From NCBI RefSeq assembly GCF_023065955.2, contig NW_026622874.1:26655772-26719771 (forward strand): a stretch of 64,000 nucleotides of DNA. The letters are read 5' to 3'. The stretch comes from Ursus arctos (taxonomy: Eukaryota; Chordata; Mammalia; Carnivora; Ursidae). A program made the position numbers and the translations under genes. Under the pieces are notes generated by a model. The model searched no databases, was not told where the DNA came from, and was given only the letters and a program-made list of their open reading frames with translations. This document shows positions 47,605-58,821 of the stretch, one piece after another. Position 1 is the first letter of the stretch, and the number at the start of each line of letters is the position of its first letter.

Positions 47605-48315
47605 CTTTGACATTCTTTCTATACTTCAAATTTGGCTGCCTTTCAGGAATCAGAAACTTTTTTACTTTCAATCCTTTCGACAGTCTTGGTTATCCAACCC
47701 ATTATCGATAGAAGAGGAATGATAGGGAGGATTTGGTAAGGATTCATGAAGGTGTTTGTGTTAACATTCTAGAAGGATGTTTCCTTTTGAGACATATTAT
47801 CTCTAATTATCACCTACTCCTCAGATAAATATATCATTTGGGGGAAGTTATACCTAATATTCCTAGGCTATGCAAAGTGATTCAGTGGCGGCTTTTGGCT
47901 TTTTGGTTCTCGTTCATGAATTCATCTATTTATTTGTATGAGTACCTGCCATGAGACAATCTTTGTTCAATGAAAAAAAAATGAGGTCTTTGCTTTCCTA
48001 GAAGTTACATTCTATTAAAAGAAATGAAAAAATAGTCTTTATTTGATCTGTTATTCATATTTCTTTGGTTGTTTTGTTTTTCGATGGATGCAACTATAAC
48101 ATATTGATGGTCGATGAAAAGGAGTAATAAATGCCTATATCTTTAGGACCCAGCCTGATAGATAAAGCAAATTGGTTTAGATATACCTGGGGTATCATCT
48201 CAAATTAATTATCAGACCCTGGTCAAACTTGAGGTGACAATGAAGGTTTACATTTTTGCTTGGTCTTGAGGTAAGTGGTATAAAATAATGCACCTTAGGC
48301 CAAGTGAACAGACAT

Positions 48316-48705
48316 GACTGTTAGTGCTGAGTTGTGTCCCTGCAAAATTCACATGTCAAAATCCTAACCCCCAGTACCTCTGAATGTGACTGTATTTGTA
48401 GATAGGGTCTTTGAAGAGGTCATTGAATTAAAATGAGATCATTAGGGTGAGCCCTTGTCCAATACGACGGGTGTCCTTATAAGAGGAGATTAGGAAACAG
48501 GTGTAGAGGGAAGACCACGTGAAGACACAGGGAAAACATGGCCTCTCTGTAAGCCAGGGAGAGAGAGGTGTCAGAAGGAACCAACCTTGCCAACACCTCA
48601 ATCTTAGACTTCTAGCCTCCATATTTGTGAGAAAATAAGTTTCTGTTGTTTAAAGCCACCCAGTGTGTGGTACTTTGTTATGGCGGCCTAATACAATTAC
48701 TTATA
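48316..48705 (+). mobile_element. MLT1-type MaLR LTR
   Basis: Full-order MLT1 words: gttgtgtccctgcaaaattc near 48331, gtatttgtagatagggtctt near 48393, gggtgtccttataagaggag near 48469, gacttctagcctccatattt near 48606, then aaagccacccagtgtgtgg and a final taatac. No internal retroviral sequence on either side, so a solo LTR. Confidence 0.85.
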
Positions 48706-48714
48706 TCAGTAAGG

Positions 48715-49075
48715 GAAAATTATGTTTTCAGTCAGTCAGAATACACTAAGCTATGCTATGGTAACAACCCCCAACTCTCAGTGTCCTAAAATTTATTTTC
48801 AGTTCATGTTATAACCCATTTCAGGTGAGTAGAGGGCCGTGGTCCTAGTTGTTTTCTCTCAGAGAGGAGCTGATGGAGCCTCCATATGGGAAAGGTGTCC
48901 GGTCAGCGTGATAATGTGAAGCAAAGGACAACTTGTTGGTAGGTTTTAAAGGCTTCCACTGGGAAGTAGCTCATGTCACCTCTACTCAAATTAACTTAAA
49001 AGGGGGTGGGGAGGGAGCGTAACTCCTACAATGGCCTGAATGGAAGACCACCTGAGATAGCAGTGAATGACACCA
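48715..49075 (+). mobile_element. Old LTR-like repeat, family not named
   Basis: agctatgctatggtaacaac near 48750, ggtgagtagagggccgtgg near 48823, gcttccactgggaagtagc near 48951 and a closing cctgaatggaagaccacc fit a common old mammalian repeat that I remember but cannot name. Treat as tentative. Confidence 0.4.
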
Positions 49076-50041
49076 GTGACTACAATGATACTTAACATAG
49101 TCTCTGTTTCACTTAAGATTTTCAGTGCTTAGAAAATAAAAACAAAAGCAAAAACAAAACCCTTGAAGTTCAAGAGAAACACTACCAAGACAGTTGAGAT
49201 AGGAATTGCCGTACTTATCCTGACAACAAGCCCGGTCACAGTATCTAGTTTTTAGATCTCAGTGACACTCCTTGTTTCCAATCCTAGTTTACCGTATCAC
49301 TAGCACAGTGAGAAAGTGTAGAAACAAAAGCGAAATGTTGAAAAGAGGAGCGACTAAGAAGAGTCTAATATTTATTGGGAGACTGGCACTTTTGAATATC
49401 TTACATGCACCAGTCACATTACAGATTAACTCTTGTTTAACACATAATATCACTCAATAATCATTTTATAATGAAAAAATCCAAAACTAAACACGTGTCA
49501 ACTTGCCCAGGGGGTGAGAGTCTAACTCCATACAGATACGAGGCCCTTGCTCCATTGTGCATACTATGGGCCTTTTAATTTTCAGCTGTGACTCAGTCAG
49601 TTATAAAATTGTGACCACTGCTTTGTTGCTGTTGTTGTTGTTAATTCCAGTATAGCAAACCACAGTGTGATAGCCAAATTATGGAGTAATTTGTAACACA
49701 GTTACAATATAATGATTCAGCAATCCTACAGTTACTTAATGCTCATCATGACTAAGTGTACTCTTAATCTCCTTCACCTACTTCACTCATCCTTCCACCT
49801 ACCTCCCCTCTGGTAACCATCTCTTAGTTCTCTATAGTTAAGAGTCTGTTTTTTCGTTTGTCTCTTTTTTTCTTTGTTCATTTGTTTTGTTTCTTAAATT
49901 CTATACGGGAGTGAGATAATATGGTATTCGTCTTCGTCTTTCTCTTACTGACTTTTATCACTTAGCATTATACTTTCCAGATCTATCCATGTTGTTGCAA
50001 ATGTCAAGATTTCACTCTTTTTCATGGCTAGTATTCCATAT

Positions 50042-50106
50042 TTCATATATATATATATATATAAATTCAGATATATATTCATATATAAATATATATGTAT
50101 ATATTT
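50042..50106. repeat. (AT)n-rich microsatellite
   Basis: Runs of AT with occasional G, C and AAT interruptions, inside the L1. Confidence 0.85.
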
Positions 50107-51903
50107 ATACACCTCCCCATATCTTCTTTATCCATACATCTATCTATGGACACGGGCTGCTTCCATAATTTGGCTATTGTAAATAATGTTGCAATAAACA
50201 TAGGGTGTGTATCTTTTTGAGTCGGTGTTTGTGCAGTCTTTGTGTAAATGTCCAAAGTGGCATTACTAGATCATATGGCAATTATATTTTTAATTTTTGG
50301 AGAAACTTCCGTAGTGTTTTCCACAGTGACTTCACTAGTTTGCATTCCCACCAACAGTGGAAGAGGGTTCCTTTTTCTCCACATCCTCACCAACACTTTT
50401 GTTTCTTGTGTTTTTGATTTTAGCCATTCTGACAGTTGTGAAGTGGTATCTCATTGTGGTTTTGATATGCATTTCCTTGATGATGAATGATACTGAGCAT
50501 CTTTTCATGTGTCTGTGTTGGCCATCTGCATGTCTTAGAAACATGTCTTTGGAGAAATGTCTGTTTATATCTTTTCCCATTGTTTAATTGGATAATTCGT
50601 TTTTTTCATGTTGTGTTATATAAGTTCTTTATTTTGGATACTAACCTTTTATTGGATATTTCATTTGCAAACATTTTCTCCCATTCTGCAGGTTGCCTTT
50701 TAGGTTTGTTGATTGATTCCTTCCCTGTGCAGGAGCTTTTTATTTTGATGTACTTCCAATAGTTCATTTTTGCTTTTGTTTTCCTTGCCTCAGGAGACAT
50801 ATCTAGGAAAATGTTGTTATAGACAATGTCAGAGAAATTACTGCTTGTGCAGTAGGATTTTTATGGTTTCAGGTCTCACATTTAGGTCCTTAATCCATTT
50901 TTAGTCTACTTTTTGTGTAAGAAGGAGGTTCAGTTTCGTTCTTTTGCATATAGCTGTGCAGTTTTCCCATATAATATAATCGTGGGTTTATTTCTGGGTT
51001 TTCTATTCTGTTCCATTGATTTATGCATCTGTTTTTGTGCCAGTACCGTACTGTTTTGAATGCTACAGCTTTGTAGTGTATCTTGAAATCTGGGATGGTG
51101 ATGCCTCCAGTCTTGTTCTTTTTCAGGACTCCTTTGGCTATTCAGGGCCTTTTGTGGTTCCATACAAATTTTAGGAATATTTGTTCTAGTTCTGTGAAAA
51201 ATGCTGTTGGTATTTTGAAAGGAATTGCATTAAATCTTTAGATTGCTTTGGGTAGCGTGGACATTTTAACAATATTTGTTCTTCCAGTCCATGAGCATGC
51301 AATATCTTTCTATTTGTGTCATCTTCAATTTCTTTTGTCAGTGTTTTATTGTTTTCAGAGCACAGGTCTTTCACCTCCTTGGTTATGTTTATTCTTAGGT
51401 ATTTTATTATTTTTGGTGCAGTTGTAAATGGGATTGGTTTTTTAAATTTCTTTTTCTGCTACTTCATTATTGGTGTATAGAAATGCAATGGATTTCTGTA
51501 TATTGATTTTGCGTCCCGTGATCTTACTGAATTCATTTATCAATTCTAGAGTTTTCTATATATGGTATCATGTGATCTGTAGATAGTGAAAGTTTTACTT
51601 TCACTAGTTTTACCCATTTGGATGATGTTTATTTCTTTACGTTGTCTAATTGCTGTGGCTAGGACTTCTAGGACTATGTTGAATGAAATTGGTGAGAGTG
51701 GACATCCCTGTCTTGTTCCTGACCTTAGGGGAAAAGCTCTGTTTTTCACCATTGAGTATGATGTTATCTGTGGGTTTTTCATAAATGGCCTTTATTATGT
51801 TGAGGTGTGTTCCCTCTAAACTTACTTTGTTGAGGGTTTTATCATAAATGGATGTGTTGTACTTTGTGAAATGCTTTTTCTGCAGTAATTGAAATGATCA
51901 TAT

Positions 51904-52107
51904 ATATATATTTTAAAGATTTTATTTATTTATTTGACAGAGAGCGAGCCAGCCAGTGAAAGAGGGAACACAAGCAGGGGGAGTAGGAGAGGAAGAAGGA
52001 GGCTCCCAGCGGAGCAGGGAGCCCAATGTGGGGCTCGATCCTAGGACCCTGGGATCATTACCCAAGCCGAAGGCAGATGCTTAACGACTGAGCCACCCAG
52101 GCGTCCC
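51904..52107 (-). mobile_element. CAN-SINE, young subfamily
   Basis: Reverse copy in the L1: taaagattttatttatttat, agccagccagtgaaagagg, head complement ctgagccacccaggcgtccc. TSD tgatcatat at 51895-51903 and 52108-52116. Confidence 0.95.
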
Positions 52108-52504
52108 TGATCATATGGTTTTTATTCTTTCTCTTGTTGATGTGGTGTATCAGGTTGGTTGATTTGCAAATATTGAACCAGTCTTCTATCCCAGGAATAA
52201 GTCCTTTGTTGATTGTGGTAGATGATATTTTTAATGTATTGTTGGATTTGGTTTGCTACTATTTTGTGGAGGATTTTTGCATCTCTGTTCATCAGACATA
52301 TTGGCCTGTAGATCTCTTTTCTTGCAGTGTCTTTATCTATTTTTGGTATCAGGCTCATGCCGGCCTCATAGAATGAGTTTGGAGGTTTTCCTTCCTCTTT
52401 TATTTTTTGGAATGGTTTGAGAAGAATAAGTATTAACTCTTCTTTAAAACTTTGGTAGAATTCACCCATGAAGCCTTGTGGTTCTGGACTTTTGTTTGTT
52501 GGGA

Positions 52505-52627
52505 CTTAAAAAAAATTTTTTTTAGGTTCTTTTATTTAAGTGATCTCTTCACCCCACCTGGGGCTTGAACTCATGACCCTGAGATCAAGATCACATGCTC
52601 TTCTGACCGAGTCAGCCAGGTGCTCCA
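52505..52627 (-). mobile_element. Short tRNA-type SINE, reverse
   Basis: A/T-rich left edge, aagtgatctcttcacccc, ggggcttgaactcatgac (B box complement), ccgagtcagccaggtgctcc head complement. It lacks the GA/CT domain, like the copy at 12018. TSD ttgttggga at 52496-52504 and 52628-52636. Confidence 0.88.
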
Positions 52628-53164
52628 TTGTTGGGAGTTTTTTAATTACTGATTTAATTTCAGTGCTGGTAATCGTTCTGTTCAAATTTTGTATTTCTTC
52701 CTGCTTCTGTTTTGATAGGTTATATGTTTCTAGGAATTTATCCATTTCTTCTAGGTTGTCCAGTTTGTTGGCATATAATTTTCCTAATATTCTTTTATGA
52801 TTCTTTGTATTTTTGTGGTGTCAGTTATTTTTCCTCTTTCATTTGTGATTTTATTTGAGTCCTTTCTCTCTTTTTTTTTTTCTCTCTCTCTCCGTCTCTC
52901 TTTTTTTTGTTGAGTCTGGCTAAATGTTTATCAATTTAGTTGATCTTTTCAAAGAACCAGCTCCTGTTTTATTGATAGGTACTATTGTTTTTTTTAGTTT
53001 CTATTTCATTTATTTCTGTTTCATTTATTTCTGCTCTAGTTTTATTATTTCCTTCCTTCTACTGGTTTTGGGTTTTGTCTGTTCTTTTTCTAGCTCCTTA
53101 GGTATCAGGTTAGGTTGTTTATTTGAGATTTTTCTTGCTTCTTGAGGTAGGCCTGTATTGCTAT

Positions 53165-53560
53165 TACCTTCCATCTGAGATTTTTGAAGTGCCAGGTGAT
53201 AAGCCCAGCTGATTGTAAGAACTTGTGAAATTTGGCCTCTTTGGTTTTCCAAGGCACATGTTGTGGGGATTTGTCTTCCCTGTGAGGGTTCCCCATGTCT
53301 GGTGTGAGGGTCTGTTTTCTGCCTCTCTCCATGTCCCCAGTTTCCCTTCCTCTCGTGGGCAATTTCATGGGTCCTTTTGGCTCCTAGCCCCATCTCTGCC
53401 CTTCCCACCTTCTTTTATATGGCCTCTTCTCTACATTTAGCTATGGAAAGTCCATTCTGCCAGGCTTTTGGTCATTTTCTGGGTTATTTATCGTGGTATG
53501 GTGTTATCATGTCGTATCCATGGGATGCAATGAGCTTAGACCCTCCTACTCCACCATCTT
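53165..53560 (-). promoter_or_regulatory. L1 5'UTR (internal promoter region), old
   Basis: Reverse complement carries the L1 start (agatggtggagtaggaggg), a purine-rich middle and gttcttacaatcagctggg near its 3' end. In active L1s this region drives sense and antisense transcription. Here it is an old copy, and activity is not shown by the sequence. Confidence 0.7.
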
Positions 53561-56178
53561 CCCTGGAAATTGTTTTTTATTTTTATGTTGCTAAGTAAAA
53601 TGCAAAGTTTCAGTGATTCACAAATGTTATTGCTTGAAAGTTATATTTCACTGATACATATGTAACCCTCACTGTGTACATTTGAAATATACTGCTTTCT
53701 TCCAAGGCGAAGAAAGTATTCCTACGTCCACGAACCATTGTGGCCTCATCTTCCTTTCCCTCTCCCTCAAACAAAAGCACCGTACTCCTTCAAAATGTCC
53801 TGGCTGAGCCCATGAGCAAGAATATGATCCGTACAAGAGGTCATGCAACTTTTGATAGAACAAGAGCCCCATAGGGATCTGTATTTTTTACAGACTGGAG
53901 TTCTGAGAAGTACTTTTGGACAGGAAACATAAAGTCAGTGTGGAAACATCAGTTTTTGTTACTCTGAGTTCTCTCAGTATAAATTTGAGTTGTTGGCCTT
54001 GATTTTTCATCTAGTCTGGAAGACATACCTACACGTAAAATCTTTGCCTGGATATGAAAGATGTTTAGTGTATTCTTGATAAGTATTTGCTTATTACTTA
54101 CTTTTTAAAAACATTATTTTTTGTTTATTTGAGAGAGAGAGAGAGCACGCACGAGCAGGGGGACTGGAAGAGGGAGAAGTAGAGGGAGAAGCAACGCTAG
54201 CCTCAGAGCAGGGAGCCTGATGCGGAACTTGATCCCAGGACCCCGGGATCATTACCCGAGCCAAAGGCAGATGCTTAACCAGCTGAGCCACCCAGGCAGC
54301 CCTTGATAAGTATTTATCGAATGACATGTAGCACAGGAGTATAAAATGGCTTATCTTATTTACCAAAACTTTAGATAACCTACATGTAGATAATCAGGAG
54401 ATGTTATTTGTGTGCTGTCTTCTCAAGAAATCTGTGTTTTCCTTTTTTCCCTGGGAACACAGCTAGAATGTATTTCCCAGATCCCTTGCAGTTATATGTG
54501 GCTACACGACTGAATTCTAGTCAGTGAAATGTGAGTAGAAGCGATATGTTCAACTCCCAGGCCTGGCCCATAAAAAACTTCCACGTGTGTTCACTCATAA
54601 TCTTTCCTTTCTCCAGCTAGCTGAAATGGAAATGATCCCAGCATGGCCTTGAAAGCCATGTGTTGACAATAGCAGAGCTCTGTCAGTCTGATTCAACGAA
54701 TAACTGTGTGAAAGAGGGCAAACCCCTCATGGTGTTTACCAGTCAAGTACTTTTATGTGAGCATAAATTAAAAACAAAACAAAATATAACTTACATGATG
54801 TTTGAGTCATTATGTATTTCGGGCCTATTCATTATAGCAAATAGGCTATCCTAAGTAATACAGACTGAAAATGGGTATTTCAGATAAGGAAACTAATTTA
54901 GGTAAGATCCCTGAGTAAGTCAATGAGAAATCATTGCAACCAGGAAAAAGACTTCATCTTTACTGATTTCCTTATTGATATTTGTCCTCAGGTTTTATCA
55001 GACTCTTTGGGGGCTGCTGTTACATTTTAGGTCAAAAATGATGAAATGATGGCTAAATATTCTATATACATAAAACACAGAATGTACATTTAGGTATGAG
55101 AATGGTGTAATGTGTTCTCAAAGAACTCACTTCAATGTGCCTGAGCTTGTAATCAGCTGGACTTGTTCTCCCATGAACAAGAAGAATGTGATTATTAATT
55201 CTCGAGAGTATTATTTTAAGGTCGTGGAAAAAAGTTGAGATAATCCAGTTCTCAGCCTGCTTCCTTGACCCATGAGGTGTTTTCCTGGGCCAGCTTGCTT
55301 TCCTGGTAATTTTGACAGTATTTACTTTGAAAAATTAGATCATTTGAAAACTCTTTTGCGTAATAGAGTCAACTTCAAGGATCATTAATGATAAAGAAAT
55401 GAAATTTAGTGATAAGGTCCAATTTCAACAGACCCAAAATGGATCAAATTATAATGTTATAAAATAGACAAAGAACTTTCCAGATTTATAAAAACTCGAT
55501 GATAATTAAATTTATTTATTCTTCCTAATGAGAATGTTTTATGCCTTGCCTTTGAATAGTGAGTTATTATCATTATCATATTTGTGCTTCCCAGGCTGCC
55601 TATAATATAGGAGGAGAGTTGCTAGGTCAGTTTTATAGATGAGAAAACTAAGGCTTAAAGACTTGAAGCGATTTTCCTGAGGCCCCACAGCTTAGGTAAG
55701 ACACAGGGCTGAGTCTCAAACAGTCATCATTTTCTGCTTATACCATTTGCTTAACCAGGCTTCTCTGCATTTTATACCTTTTCAAACAAACCATCTGCCA
55801 AACAAAATGATGAATTAAGGCAGCTACGTGTCTGTTATGTTTGTGAACTTGAGATAAAAAAAGTCTAAAGAGACCAATAAAGTATATTAAGAGATAGAAC
55901 TCATAATTATGGCTTTATTTTTCACCAAAATATATGTACAGAGTGTGTTCAGAAGCTCAGAAAGTAAAATGGGCATAAAAGCATGTAATATAATGCCTGG
56001 CATCTATTAGGTGCCCAATCAAGACTAATTGGAGCCATGCCCTCATCAAGTATTGTGTGTCAAACCATTTAGTCCAAACCCTGCCTTGAGTAACTCATTT
56101 GTGGAAGATAAACTAGGCAGCTTTTGAGTTGTGAGAAGCAAAGAGGAAAATGTGTTACTCAGAAAGCAGAATAATGTC
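53561..56178. other. Sparse stretch with SINE, MIRs and an old repeat
   Basis: Contains a SINE (54089-54301). 54420-54870 resembles an old mammal-wide repeat of unnamed family (tgtatttcccagatcccttgc near 54470, caggcctggcccataaaaa near 54560, ending ctatcctaagtaatacag). MIR relics lie at 55610-55745 (atagatgagaaaactaagg near 55636) and 55960-56040 (aatgcctggcatctattagg near 55992). No gene seen. Confidence 0.5.
54089..54301 (-). mobile_element. CAN-SINE
   Basis: Reverse copy: gagagagagagagagcacgc, gggagaagtagagggagaag (internal repeat), head complement ctgagccacccaggcagcc. TSD cttgataagtattt at 54075-54088 and 54302-54315. About 20 extra bases lie between the left TSD and the poly-T side. 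Confidence 0.94.
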
Positions 56179-56682
56179 AGGAGGCCCTATCTTTTTTTTT
56201 TTTTTTTTTAGGTATATACATCTTTATTTATTTATTTTTTAAATGATTTTTTATTATATTATGTTAGTCACCATACAGTACATCCCTGGTTTCCGATGTA
56301 AAGCTCGATGATTCATTCGTTGCGTATAACACCCAGTGCACCATGCAATACGTGCCCTCCTCACCACCCATCACCGGTCTATCCCACTCCCCCACCCCCC
56401 TCCCCTCTGAGGCCCTCAGTCTGTTTCTCATAGTCCACAGTCTCTCATGTTTCATTCCCCCCTCCGACCACCCCCCACTTCATCCCCTCCCTCCCCCACC
56501 GATCCTCCTAGTTCTTATGTTCCATAGATGAGAGAAATCATATGATAGTTGTCTTTCTCTGCTTGACTTATTTCACTTAGCATTATCTTCTCCAGTGCCG
56601 TCCATGTTGCAGCAAATGTTGAGAATTCGTTCTTTCTGATAGCTGAGTAATATTCCATTGTATATATGGACCACAACTTCTT

Positions 56683-56805
56683 TTTTTTTTTTTTATATAT
56701 ATTTTTTTTTACTTACAGATCAATAATGATTTTTTATTATATTATGTTAGTCACCATACAGTACATCCCCGGTTTTCGATGTAAGGCTCGATGATTCATT
56801 AGTTG
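56683..56805 (-). mobile_element. 123-bp L1 3' insertion nested in the young L1
   Basis: Left part is T12 plus an AT-rich tail segment to 56724; 56725-56805 repeats the 3' end of the same L1 family (acataatataataaaaaatc in reverse). TSD tggaccacaacttctt at 56667-56682 and 56806-56821, 16 bp perfect. Removing it restores the host L1. Confidence 0.95.
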
Positions 56806-57256
56806 TGGACCACAACTTCTTAATCCAGTCATCTGCTGAAGGGCATCTCGGCTTCTTCCACGATTTAGCTATTGTGGACATTGCTGCTATGGACATTGGG
56901 GTGCATATGGCCCTTCTCTTCACTACGTCTGTATCTTTGGGGTAAACACCCAGTAGTGCAATGGCTGGATCATAGGGTAGCTCAATTTTTGACTTTTTAA
57001 GGGACCTCCACACTGCTTTCCAGAGTGGCTGTACCAACTTGCATTCCCACCAACAATGTAGGAGGGATCCCCTTTCTCCACATCCTCTCCAACAATTGTT
57101 GTTTCTTGCCTTGTCTATTTTTGCCATTCTAACTGGCGTAAGGTGGTATCTCAGTGTGGTTTTGATTTGAATTTCCCTGATGGCTAATGATTTTGAACAT
57201 TTTTTCATGTGTCTGTTAGCCATTTGTATGTCTTCATTGGAAAAGTGTCTGTTCAT
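56747..57256 (-). pseudogene. L1 ORF2 C-terminal fragment, 170-codon frame
   Basis: The frame opens [20 protein letters not shown] and includes [20 protein letters not shown] (the cysteine-bearing C-terminal region of ORF2) and [15 protein letters not shown]. It runs out of the host L1 into the nested insertion, ending [19 protein letters not shown], so its last residues come from the second element. It has no RT or endonuclease and cannot act in retrotransposition. Confidence 0.9.
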
Positions 57257-57474
57257 ATCTTCTGCCCATTTTTTGATTTGTTTATTTGTTTCTCGTGTAT
57301 TGAGTTTGAGAAGTTCTTTGTAGATCTTGGATACCAGTCCTTTATCTGTAGTGTCATTTGCAAATATATTCTCCCATTCCGTGGGCTGAGGAGGCCCTAT
57401 CCTTAATTCAGAATTGTGGCATGCATTTTTCTAACCATATGAATCCATTGGAATTTGAAGTATAATGTTTTAAA

Positions 57475-57645
57475 TTGCATTTTTAAAAAGATGTTATTAA
57501 TTTTTTTGTGAGAGAGTGAGTGAGAGAGAGAGAGCACGAGTGGAGTTGAAGGGAGGGGCAGAGGCAGAGGGAGAAGCAGACCCCCCCTGAGCACGGAGCC
57601 CGACAGAGGGCTTGATCTCAGGACCCTGCGCCATCCTGGTGCCCC
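57475..57645 (-). mobile_element. CAN-SINE with internal deletion
   Basis: Reverse copy: agatgttattaatttttttg, gagagagagagagcacgag, cttgatctcaggaccctg then directly cgccatcctggtgcccc. The segment between the B-box side and the head is missing. TSD tgaagtataatgttttaaa at 57456-57474 and about 57646-57665. Confidence 0.94.
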
Positions 57646-57833
57646 TGAAGTATAATGTTTTTAAAGAAGTAGGAATATTAGTGCATTTTTAATTCCTCTG
57701 TAATAATTTTCTTCTTGAAATTAGTTTTTATTTTACCTGACTTTTAACATTTTTATTGGTATCATGACCTCACAGCTACTAAACACTGATCACTGCCATT
57801 ACAGTGGCGTTAGAGTGGAGTAGAAGCCCAGGC

Positions 57834-57965
57834 CTCAGAAGATGGGGCTTCTAGTCCTGGCTCCTCTGATAATTACCTGTGTTACCTGAAGCAGTTCATT
57901 TTACGTCAAGGGAGTCTAGGTTTTCACACCCGAAAAATGAGGAGCTTAGATAAGGTGACTTGTGT
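57834..57965 (+). mobile_element. MIR SINE relic
   Basis: ttctagtcctggctcctctg near 57849, gtgttacctgaagcagttc near 57880, then cacccgaaaaatgaggag near 57926. Confidence 0.7.
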
Positions 57966-58070
57966 GAAGAATTGATGAGATTGTGGAATATAGGTGAGGT
58001 TCAGTGGGGTGGAGTCCAGAGCCGACGACCAAGAAAGAATTCTTGAGACGTCTTTGGTGCAAAATGGTGG

Positions 58071-58150
58071 TTTATTAAAGCACGCGGATGGACCTGTGGA
58101 CAGAAAGAGCTGCTGCACCGGGGTTGTGAGGAATGGCCCATTATATACCC
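58071..58150 (-). promoter_or_regulatory. LTR core promoter and polyadenylation signal
   Basis: On the minus strand GGGTATATAA at 58150-58141 is a TATA box, and AATAAA lies at 58076-58071. The short interval between them would be the R region. If active, transcription would run leftward into 58000 and beyond. Confidence 0.6.
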
Positions 58151-58737
58151 TCAGGTTGGGAGGGGGTTAGGGATAGTGTTAAGTCTCTAAGGAATTTTGG
58201 AAACAAGGTTTCCAGGACCTTGAGGGGGCTAGCTGTTGTTGGGAAAAGGTTATTTATTACTGTCTAATAAAACGTTAGTCATGAGACCCTTCAGATGTAT
58301 ATCGGTGGGCCATATGCTTGGGGGATGATTGCCAACACGTATCTTGGGGGGGGGAGGTTAGAGATAAAGGAAGTTTCCAAAGGAATTTTTATATGTTAAT
58401 GTAGACTTAAGGGATCTTGGTGGAGGGGAGAGGGTCAGGCTAGGACTGCCTTTTGCCCTTAGCAAAGTATTAACATCCAGGCAGCTGAGTTCCTAGAAGA
58501 ATGTCACCGTGCTTGTTTCAAGGACTTGTCAATGGGCTGCAGGCAGTAAGGAAATTTAACTGTGTCTACATAGATTCTCTTCTGGAAGCTAGGTTACTGA
58601 TAGCTTTGTTCTTGTAAACTGCTAAGACATTTGTAAACTGAGGGAGACTCAAGTCTTGCAAGATTGTGGTATCTATAGGGTCACTGTTTCTCTATCCTTG
58701 ACCGCAGGCAGGAGTGCCCGCGGAATGTTGCATACAT

Positions 58738-58752
58738 GGGGGGGGGGGGGGG
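58738..58752 (+). repeat. G15 homopolymer in LTR U3
   Basis: Fifteen G in a row, then A, then GGG. On the LTR sense strand it is poly-C in U3. Homopolymers of this kind mutate quickly and are prone to sequencing error. Confidence 0.9.
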
Positions 58753-58821
58753 AGGGTTGCAGGGTGTCAGCTTCTGCTTTGTCCTCAACTTGCCTTCTGT
58801 TCCCTCATCAGAATCATTCAG

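Larger units (their letters stand above)
44887..48315. other. Mixed stretch: two SINEs, a MIR, an A-rich duplication
   Basis: Apart from the SINEs (45351-45573, 47402-47604), the MIR (46880-47012) and the duplication at 47080-47252, I find no gene. 46140-46290 and 47910-48025 resemble the same old unnamed interspersed repeat (words like taagcacagtgttagg and gtacctgccatgagac followed by a ttacattct-like word). Confidence 0.45.
49620..53560 (-). mobile_element. LINE-1 on minus strand with 5'UTR but missing middle
   Basis: 3' end at the left (cagtatagcaaaccacagtg near 49648). ORF2 remains run right to left: C-terminal region near 50335-50800, RT with [20 protein letters not shown] near 51720, upstream RT part near 52122-52469. 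The right end, 53175-53560, is a genuine-looking L1 5'UTR ending in ccaccatcttccctgg (reverse of the usual start). Between them ORF1 and the first third of ORF2 (endonuclease) are absent, so the element is internally deleted. It contains two SINEs. No TSD seen. Confidence 0.88.
56192..57388 (-). mobile_element. Young 5'-truncated LINE-1 with 13-bp TSD
   Basis: Poly-A (as T18) at 56192-56209, an unusual 32-bp tail segment at 56210-56241, the L1 3'UTR from 56242, and ORF2 C-terminal coding up to 57388. TSD aggaggccctatc at 56179-56191 and 57389-57401. The coding part is in good condition (a frame of 170 codons), the best preserved L1 in the window. It has its own 123-bp L1 insertion. Confidence 0.96.
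58005..58816 (-). mobile_element. Solo retroviral LTR (about 812 bp), reverse
   Basis: Read on -, it starts TGATTCTGATGAGGG and ends GGACTCCACCCCA, bounded by TG and CA. The flanks ttcag at 58000-58004 and 58817-58821 form a 5-bp TSD. It contains a TATA box, an AATAAA signal about 70 bp further on and a U5-like end, which is the order expected of an LTR. No gag, pol or env sequence adjoins it, so it is a solo LTR left by recombination. The length and layout suggest a class I (ERV1) carnivore LTR, but the class is an inference. Confidence 0.7.

Noticed and set aside
49620..53575. Target duplication around the third large L1
   Set aside because: I compared both flanks and found no convincing direct repeat, so none is claimed.
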